Below are positions 1 to 5,343 of a stretch of DNA of 7,791 bases, in pieces. Positions within the stretch are counted from its first letter, which is position 1. Each line of letters begins with the position of its first letter. Both the position numbers and the translations under genes were made by a program. The DNA is from Promethearchaeota archaeon (GTDB lineage: Archaea > Asgardarchaeota > Lokiarchaeia > Sigynarchaeales > SOKP01). The notes beneath the pieces are model-generated. The model saw only the letters and a program-made list of their open reading frames with translations, did no database searches and was not told the DNA's origin. The DNA is taken from positions 1-7,791 of the forward strand of contig JAHLWT010000190.1 in NCBI GenBank assembly GCA_019057775.1. The letters are read 5' to 3'.

Positions 1-70
1 GTGTCAAAATACTGATTATTTTGTCATGGACGGTTCATTATACTTTGCATTTTTAGGCAGGCAATCTGTA

Positions 71-103
71 GACTGCTGACTGTGGACTGCCGACTTTGGA
101 CTG
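71..103. repeat. Short tandem repeat of a GACTG-type 14-mer
   Basis: Two imperfect 14-base units, GACTGCTGACTGTG (71-84) and GACTGCCGACTTTG (85-98), are followed by the first five bases of a third (99-103). The units differ at two positions. No open frame covers the stretch. Low-complexity GACTG runs of this style are, from general experience, common between genes of Bacteroidota; I attach no function. Bases 1-70 before it show only a weak AT-rich inverted repeat (AAAAT/ATTTT around 6-24) and no gene. Confidence 0.7.
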
Positions 104-140
104 ATTATTCATGAAACCTGAAAATTAAGGCTTTTTTTAA

Positions 141-240
141 TTCACCCTGTGAAACCCTGCATAGTAGGAGCAACGAAGTTGCTGTTTCACTGGGTGAACC
201 CTGTGAAATAAAATCGAAGATTTATTGCAAAGAAGAGTGA
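141..240. repeat. Two modular palindromic intergenic repeats with CGAAG hairpin tips
   Basis: Module 1 (141-198) is bounded by TTCACCCTGTGAAA (141-154) and TTTCACTGGGTGAA (185-198), which are reverse complements at 13 of 14 positions. Inside lies a perfect 6-bp hairpin, AGCAAC-GAA-GTTGCT (169-183). Module 2 shares the boundary: ACCCTGTGAAA recurs at 198-208, followed by a second hairpin AAATC-GAA-GATTT (212-224), and a decayed right arm GAGTGAAC near 235-242. The two hairpins have different stem sequences but the same GAA loop closed by C-G. That points to a repeat family with a constant frame and a variable, structure-preserving core. No protein is encoded. It sits 70-170 bases upstream of the first gene, so a role in its leader cannot be excluded. 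Confidence 0.65.
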
Positions 241-272
241 ACTATTCAGGAATTTAAACTTAAATTATTTTG

Positions 273-280
273 TATCTTTA
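273..280 (+). promoter_or_regulatory. Possible Bacteroidota-type -7 element before the membrane protein gene
   Basis: TATCTTTA matches 7 of 8 positions of the TAnnTTTG -7 consensus used by the primary sigma factor of Bacteroidota. It lies 32 bases before the ATG at 313, and the leader between them is AT-rich with no Shine-Dalgarno sequence. I could not find a convincing TTG -33 partner at the expected distance, so this is a weak call. Confidence 0.25.
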
Positions 281-312
281 TATTGATTTTCTTTCATTAA
301 ATTAGTACAAAC

Positions 313-1002
313 ATGGAAAAAACTATTATAAAATCACATCTGGGAATTGCAATTATACTCGGATCCGTTTGGGGTTTTACTGAAGTTGCTCTCGGGATGG
401 GGCTTCGCAGTTGTGCAGCCCTTGTATCAGGCTCCTTGATGACCGGAGTAGCCTTATTTTTTATCTCTGCCGGTTGGGTTGCAACGAGACGCTTTTTTGT
501 CCCCATACTGGTCGTCTTGATTGCATGTTTTTTTAAATTATTCGACGCACTGCTTTTATCTTTGCCGGTTAAGCATGGGGCAATTGCCAACCCCATCTTT
601 GCCTTTCTGATGGAAGGTTTGGCATTCCTTATCCTGGTTGCACTTTTTAATAAAAATCGATGGCAGAAAAAGTCAGCCCGGGCACTGCTTGGCGGAGGAG
701 CTGCTCTTATTGCCATAAGCCTGTTCCCACTGGTAAAATTTGCAACAGGTATTCCAGCCTGTGTATTTACGGGAACATTAGTTCCCCTCTCGATCTTTTT
801 TGCACCTGTTGCAGTTGTACTATCGGCATTTACTGTTCCGCTGGGATTCCTTGCCGGAGAAAAAATCAGATCAACTGCTGCAAATTTTGAAATGGTTATT
901 AAAAGAAAAACACTTAGAGATTTGCTCTCACCAGCCACACTGGTCCTCTGCCTGGTACTAGTCGCACTGTTCAGACTGATCCTGACGCAAGATATGTCGT
1001 GA
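313..1002 (+). CDS. Uncharacterised multi-spanning membrane protein
   Basis: This 229-residue protein is very hydrophobic, with about six or seven likely membrane helices. Rough positions are 9-29, 36-56, 61-83, 91-113, 123-144, 148-181 (long, perhaps two) and 206-224. Short basic loops follow helices, for example RR at 59-60, KNRWQKK at 114-120 and KRKTLR at 197-202. There is no cleavable signal peptide and no soluble domain. The size and helix count resemble small integral membrane proteins such as ECF-transporter substrate subunits, but I see no diagnostic motif and do not assign a function. The ATG at 313 follows an AT-rich leader without Shine-Dalgarno sequence and is the only sensible start. 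The stop at 1000-1002 is followed by further stop codons, and the gene for the molybdenum hydroxylase maturation factor begins 50 bases later on the same strand. It may therefore be the first gene of the same transcript, possibly linked to transport or to the membrane side of the enzyme; that link rests only on position. Confidence 0.75.
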   Translation: MEKTIIKSHLGIAIILGSVWGFTEVALGMGLRSCAALVSGSLMTGVALFFISAGWVATRRFFVPILVVLIACFFKLFDALLLSLPVKHGAIANPIFAFLMEGLAFLILVALFNKNRWQKKSARALLGGGAALIAISLFPLVKFATGIPACVFTGTLVPLSIFFAPVAVVLSAFTVPLGFLAGEKIRSTAANFEMVIKRKTLRDLLSPATLVLCLVLVALFRLILTQDMS

Positions 1003-1052
1003 TAATAAACTAACTGAAATAAGTATCGGACTCTTATAATTCTGTTTTAGTA

Positions 1053-2735
1053 ATGGCAAGCCGGAGATTCTATATAAACCTGTTAAGCGAGATAGGGAAA
1101 AATATTCCTCTTGCTCTGGCCACTATTATTGAAACAAAGGGCTCCACTCCCCAGGTACAGGGAGCCTCAGCCATATTCTCCCTGGGAGGGCTTATAAAAG
1201 GTACTCTTGGAGGCGGAATACTTGAAGCCGATGCACAAAAAAAAGCTCTTAATGCCATTCAAAAAAAGGTTTCACACCTTTATGAATTCGATTTACATGC
1301 CGATATTTCTTCAGATGAAGGTGCCATTTGTGGTGGTAAAGCTGTAATTCTTATTGACACCTGTCTGGAAAAGAACATGAATATTTTCAGTGATATAGAT
1401 AAATCGATGGGTAGGTATCAGCCGGGAGTCCTGGCAACATTTATTGGCAGGTACCCGGATGAAAAAATATCAATAGTAAGACATTGGATTGAAAAGAATA
1501 AAATTCCCGGGCCGGGTTTAAAGACTAAACTTTCAAGATACAGGGAAGAGATTAAGAAATGTCTGGATGGAAATAATATCCTATACCTTGAAATTGAAAA
1601 AAATTCATATTTTGAAAATGCCCCTGAAACCTTTCTATTCCTGGAACCATTATTTCCTCTTCCCGCGCTGATTATTGCGGGAGCGGGTCATATAGGCCAG
1701 GCCGTTTCCCACCTCGGAAGCCTGCTTGAATTTGAGGTAACCGTAGTAGATGACAGGCCGGAATATTCCAACAGGGAAAAAAATCCTGATGCAGATCATT
1801 TAATCGTCGATAATATTGGAAAAGCAATTCGTAAAATTCCCAAGACTCCTGATACATACATCGTGATAGTAACACGCGGACACAAGAATGATGCTGATGC
1901 GCTCAGGCAATGCATTGATTCGGAAGCTGCATACATTGGCATGATTGGAAGTAAACAAAAGATCAGATTAATGCGGGAGAAATTCCTGGAAGAAGGATGG
2001 GCAACACCTTCCCAATTCGATCGTGTTCATGCTCCCATTGGTATTGAAATCCAGTCAAAAACCGTACAGGAAATTGCCGTAAGTATCTGTGCCCAGCTAA
2101 TTCTTGTCCGCCATCAGAAACATAGGGTAAAAAATAAGTCTATCATAAGTGCCATAATTCTTGCTGCCGGAGAATCCAGGAGAATGGGAAAACCCAAACT
2201 TCTCCTGCCTTATGGTGACGGAACCATTATTGAAACAGTCATCGGTCAAACAGTCCGGTCAAAAGCGGATAATGTACTCGTTATTCTTGGTTCGGATAAG
2301 GAGAAGGTCAGCATGCAGATCAGGAATTATCCGGTAGAGATCTCTGAAAATCCGGAATTTCAGAGCGGGATGCTTTCTTCCATTCAATGCGGTCTCAAAG
2401 CCCTGCCTGTTAACACACATGCCGTATTGGTTTTGTTGGGCGACCAGCCAATGATCCCGAGTTCAGTAATCGACAAAATTATTGATGCATACAGGCAATC
2501 GGAAAAGGGAATTGTTATTGCTGTTTATAATGGAAAGCGTGGCCATCCCATTCTCTTTGAAATGAAATACAGGAGTGAAGTGGAACAACTTATCTCAGGT
2601 AGCAGCCTTAGTGATCTTACCCATAAACATTCTGAAGATATTCTGGAGGTCGAGGTAGATGCTCCGGGTATTCTCAGAGACATAGATACCATGAATGATT
2701 ACAATAAAGAATTAAAACAGAGGAGGTTATCATGA
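1053..2735 (+). CDS. xdhC: XdhC/CoxI maturation factor fused to MocA-type molybdenum cofactor cytidylyltransferase
   Basis: A 560-residue two-part protein. Residues ~15-100 are the XdhC/CoxI N-terminal domain (TIIETKGSTPQ at 24-34, GTLGGGILE at 50-58, conserved CGGK at 93-96). Residues ~203-355 are the XdhC Rossmann domain (GAGHIG at 210-215, VVDDR at 231-235, TRGHKND at 274-280, YIGMIGSK at 294-301, APIG at 327-330). Residues ~364-555 are a MobA-like nucleotidyltransferase: LAAGESRRMGKPKLLLP at 370-386, GDQP at 463-466, GHP at 497-499 and DIDT at 543-546. LAAG, rather than the LAGG of GTP-using MobA, fits a CTP-using enzyme making molybdopterin cytosine dinucleotide. XdhC proteins bind Moco, promote its sulfuration and pass it to the apo-hydroxylase, so the fusion would join dinucleotide formation to delivery. 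It acts in the cytoplasm before export. The start at 1053 has no Shine-Dalgarno sequence; the stop overlaps the FeS-subunit start by 4 bases. Domain assignment is firm; nucleotide choice is inferred. Confidence 0.93.
   Translation: MASRRFYINLLSEIGKNIPLALATIIETKGSTPQVQGASAIFSLGGLIKGTLGGGILEADAQKKALNAIQKKVSHLYEFDLHADISSDEGAICGGKAVILIDTCLEKNMNIFSDIDKSMGRYQPGVLATFIGRYPDEKISIVRHWIEKNKIPGPGLKTKLSRYREEIKKCLDGNNILYLEIEKNSYFENAPETFLFLEPLFPLPALIIAGAGHIGQAVSHLGSLLEFEVTVVDDRPEYSNREKNPDADHLIVDNIGKAIRKIPKTPDTYIVIVTRGHKNDADALRQCIDSEAAYIGMIGSKQKIRLMREKFLEEGWATPSQFDRVHAPIGIEIQSKTVQEIAVSICAQLILVRHQKHRVKNKSIISAIILAAGESRRMGKPKLLLPYGDGTIIETVIGQTVRSKADNVLVILGSDKEKVSMQIRNYPVEISENPEFQSGMLSSIQCGLKALPVNTHAVLVLLGDQPMIPSSVIDKIIDAYRQSEKGIVIAVYNGKRGHPILFEMKYRSEVEQLISGSSLSDLTHKHSEDILEVEVDAPGILRDIDTMNDYNKELKQRRLS
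2721..2726 (+). promoter_or_regulatory. Strong Shine-Dalgarno site for the FeS subunit
   Basis: AGGAGG lies inside the last codons of the preceding gene, five bases before the ATG at 2732. It fixes this start and, with the ATGA overlap, suggests translational coupling. The two upstream genes have no such site. Confidence 0.8.
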
Positions 2736-3214
2736 CAGAAATTATACAATTTGAACTCAACGGGAAACCAATGGAAATGTCGATAGACAGTGAAAGGACA
2801 CTGTTATGGGTTTTGCGTTCAGACCTGGGTCTAACAGGAACCAAATACGGTTGCGGAGCAAGCCACTGCGGGGCTTGCATTGTCCTTATCAACATGAAAG
2901 CTGTCAGGACGTGCATGTACCCGGTTTCGTACATCAAAGGGAAGAAAGTAATCACCATTGAAGGATTGTCAAAAAATGGTGATTTACATCCATTACAAAA
3001 AGCATTTATTGAACATGACGCCTTGCAATGTGGATTTTGCACCCCTGGAATGATCCTCAATGCGTATGGTCTGTTGGTTACAAATCCTCGACCAACACGC
3101 CGGGAAATTATTGAGGAAATGGAACAGAATTTATGCCGGTGTGGCTCTTATGGCAGAATTATAGATGCTATCCAAACCGCAGCCAAAGAAATGGAAGGAG
3201 GTAGGCAGATATGA
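2732..3214 (+). CDS. [2Fe-2S] small subunit of molybdenum hydroxylase (IorA/CoxS type)
   Basis: At 160 residues this is the usual length for the small electron-transfer subunit of the xanthine oxidase family. Residues ~3-75 form the plant-type ferredoxin domain with Cys41, Cys46, Cys49 and Cys61 (CGASHCGAC then C). Residues ~80-152 form the helical [2Fe-2S] domain with Cys100, Cys103, Cys135 and Cys137 (LQCGFCTPGM and LCRCGSYGRI). All eight cluster ligands are present. Gln99 before the CGFC motif is the residue that typically contacts the pterin cofactor in this family. The subunit moves electrons from the Mo site to an outside acceptor. It has no signal peptide, so if the enzyme is exported it would travel bound to the Tat-bearing large subunit. 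It overlaps its upstream neighbour and the first large-subunit gene by 4 bases each (ATGA). It is the only FeS subunit for two large subunits in the window. The pairing with IorB-type partners makes IorA the closest named relative; substrate is unknown. Confidence 0.95.
   Translation: MTEIIQFELNGKPMEMSIDSERTLLWVLRSDLGLTGTKYGCGASHCGACIVLINMKAVRTCMYPVSYIKGKKVITIEGLSKNGDLHPLQKAFIEHDALQCGFCTPGMILNAYGLLVTNPRPTRREIIEEMEQNLCRCGSYGRIIDAIQTAAKEMEGGRQI
3195..3201 (+). promoter_or_regulatory. Strong Shine-Dalgarno site for the first large subunit
   Basis: AAGGAGG lies nine bases before the ATG at 3211, within the end of the FeS-subunit gene. It supports this start, which places the twin-arginine motif at residues 22-23. 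The second large subunit has no comparable site. Confidence 0.75.
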
Positions 3215-5343
3215 AAGAAGATAAAATCCACAAACTATATTTCAGTGAGATAGACTCTCAAATAAATATAGACCGGCGTGAATTCCTGAAAAGCCTTGGT
3301 GGGGGTATAATTATTGTTTTTTCTATTGGGGAATTATCCGTTCTTGGAGGAGGGATACTTTCCAAGGTGCAAGAATCAACTGATTTCAATGCTTACCTTA
3401 GAGTAAAAGAAGATGGCCGGATAGATTGTTATACAGGTAAAATCGAAATGGGACAGGGAGCAATAACTTCTCTCGCACAAGTGTTGGCTGATGAGCTTGA
3501 AGTATCATTGGATCAGATAGACATGGTAATGGGAGACACAGAACTTTGTCCATATGATGCGGGAACATGGGGATCAATGACTACCCCATTTTTTGACCCC
3601 ATTCTCAGAGCAGCGGCCGCAGAAGCCAGAGCCGTACTGATTGAATTAGCAGCCGAATACCTTAAAATATCAAAAAAACAATTGAAGGCAAGTGAAGGTG
3701 TAATATATGATACAAAAAACGAAAAAACCCGGATTAAATATGCTCAGCTCACCAAAGGTAAAAAGATAGTAAAACCGTTAAGTGAGAAACCGCCGGTAAA
3801 AACCCCATCAGAGTTTAAAATAATCGGGAAACCAGAGTTAAGAACGGATGCATTAGTAAAGGTAACAGGAGAGGCGAAGTATGCGGGAGATATTCACCTG
3901 CCGGGCATGTTATATGCAAAGATCTTGAGACCTCCTGCACATGGTGCCAGGTTAACAAATCTTGACGAATCCGCCCTGGAGAATATCGAAGGTATCGAAG
4001 TTGTCAGGGAAAAAGACTTTTTTGCCGTACTCCATGAATCTTCTGAAATAGCAGAAAAAGCAATTAATAAAGTAAAAGCAGAATATGAAGTTCCGGAACC
4101 TAAGGCGAATGATGAGACCATTTTCAAACACCTCCTCAGTGTGGCATCAGAAAGTAACGTGGTTGAAGAGGGTGGAAATCTAGAGGAAGGCCGTGAACTA
4201 TCTGACATAACTGTTGAAGAAGAATATCTGGACGGTTATGTAGCTCACGCCACAATCGAAACTCATACAGCAACGGCAAAATTCGAAGGAGACAAGATAA
4301 CAATGTGGGTATCCTCGCAAACACCATTCGGGACCAGACAGGCTGTATCTGAAACGTTGAATATACCATTAAAAAATGTTCATATAAAACAAAACTTTTT
4401 AGGAGGTGGGTTTGGCTCAAAAATCTATAACCAACAGGCTGTTGAAGCAGCCAGGATAGCCAAATTATCAGGGAAACCTATACAATTAGTCTGGACACGC
4501 AGGGAGGAGTTTTTTTATGATATGTTCAGACCTGCTGCAGTGGTAAAGATAAACTCAGGTGTCACAAAATCCGGCAAAATAACATTATGGGATTACGATG
4601 TGTATTTTGCCGGTGCCAGAGGTTCGTCACTATTTTACGATATTCCGCAAAACAGAACCATGACATATGGTTCAGCAGAGGGTGCACATCCGTTTGGCAC
4701 AGGTGCATGGCGTGCACCTGCCAATAATACGAATACATTTGCAAGGGAATCACAGATTGATATTATGGCCTGGAAAGCTGGAGTAGATCCGTTTGAATTC
4801 CGTTTAAACAATATGAAAGATGAAAGAATGATAAGAGTTCTAAAAGCAGCAGCAAAGAAATTCGGCTGGACTCCAATAAAATTGCCCAGTGGCAAGGGAT
4901 ATGGTATAGCTTGCGGTGTTGATGCAGGCAGTTATGTAACTCTGATAGCTGAAGTGGAGGTCGATAAGAAAACAGGGCAAGTTCAGGTAAAACGTGTAGT
5001 AGGCGCACAGGATATGGGTCAGGTAGTAAATCCTCAGGGTGCAATATTACAGATAGAGGGTTGTATTACAATGGGCCTGGGGTATGCACTCACTGAGGAC
5101 GTTAAATTTAATTGGGGAAATGTTAAAACCCAAAACTTTGATACCTATGAAATCACACGATTTTCTATGACGCCAAAAGTTGAGACCGTGCTGATTGATG
5201 CCCAGGATTCGCCTCCACAGGGAGGTGGGGAACCGGCCATCGTATGTGTGGGTGGCGCAATAGCTAATGCAATTTTCGATGCATCCGGAGCCAGGTTACA
5301 CCAGCTTCCAATGACACCCGAACGTATCCTGGAAGCAATATGA
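3211..5343 (+). CDS. Molybdopterin-binding large subunit, IorB type, copy 1 (xanthine dehydrogenase family)
   Basis: A 710-residue catalytic subunit expected to hydroxylate a substrate carbon with water at a Mo centre. DRREFLK at 21-27 followed by a hydrophobic stretch (~29-46) is a twin-arginine export signal with no clear A-x-A cleavage site, so it may stay as an anchor. A cofactor-domain piece follows (GKIEMGQG at 76-83, MGDT at 107-110). The a/b hammerhead-like domain starts near VTGEAKYAGDIHLPG (218-232). Placing the GQG piece ahead of the hammerhead is characteristic of IorB-like proteins. Cofactor and active-site motifs are GGGFGSK (398-404), GTGAWRAP (496-503, Arg501) and GGGEPA (671-676) with Glu674 as likely catalytic base. 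Position 405, after GGGFGSK, is Ile; xanthine dehydrogenase has its purine-binding Glu there, so purines are unlikely. It has a strong Shine-Dalgarno site, overlaps both neighbours by 4 bases, and is about 70% identical by eye to the next gene. Family assignment is firm; substrate unknown. Confidence 0.93.
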   Translation: MKEDKIHKLYFSEIDSQINIDRREFLKSLGGGIIIVFSIGELSVLGGGILSKVQESTDFNAYLRVKEDGRIDCYTGKIEMGQGAITSLAQVLADELEVSLDQIDMVMGDTELCPYDAGTWGSMTTPFFDPILRAAAAEARAVLIELAAEYLKISKKQLKASEGVIYDTKNEKTRIKYAQLTKGKKIVKPLSEKPPVKTPSEFKIIGKPELRTDALVKVTGEAKYAGDIHLPGMLYAKILRPPAHGARLTNLDESALENIEGIEVVREKDFFAVLHESSEIAEKAINKVKAEYEVPEPKANDETIFKHLLSVASESNVVEEGGNLEEGRELSDITVEEEYLDGYVAHATIETHTATAKFEGDKITMWVSSQTPFGTRQAVSETLNIPLKNVHIKQNFLGGGFGSKIYNQQAVEAARIAKLSGKPIQLVWTRREEFFYDMFRPAAVVKINSGVTKSGKITLWDYDVYFAGARGSSLFYDIPQNRTMTYGSAEGAHPFGTGAWRAPANNTNTFARESQIDIMAWKAGVDPFEFRLNNMKDERMIRVLKAAAKKFGWTPIKLPSGKGYGIACGVDAGSYVTLIAEVEVDKKTGQVQVKRVVGAQDMGQVVNPQGAILQIEGCITMGLGYALTEDVKFNWGNVKTQNFDTYEITRFSMTPKVETVLIDAQDSPPQGGGEPAIVCVGGAIANAIFDASGARLHQLPMTPERILEAI
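4115..4199 (+). repeat. Highly conserved DNA patch shared with the second large-subunit gene (copy 1)
   Basis: This 85-base stretch matches 6247-6331 in the downstream paralogue with only three mismatches; its first 44 bases (4115-4158 against 6247-6290) are identical. The flanking sequences on both sides are clearly more diverged, including at third codon positions. It encodes the TIFKHLLSVASESN segment (residues ~303-330). The pattern fits a gene conversion tract between the tandem copies. Confidence 0.75.

Noticed and set aside
71..103. CRISPR repeat
   Set aside because: Units are 14 bases, contiguous and imperfect, without spacers or cas genes.
123..142. Weak hairpin AATTAA/TTAATT with a T-run, as terminator of an upstream gene
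   Set aside because: The stem is six A-T pairs only, with a T-rich loop; too weak to support.
297..938. 213-codon open frame on the minus strand
   Set aside because: It lies almost wholly antisense to the membrane protein gene, its translation is a low-complexity Ser/Ala/Lys/Pro mix without domains, and the plus-strand frame has clear membrane-helix patterning.
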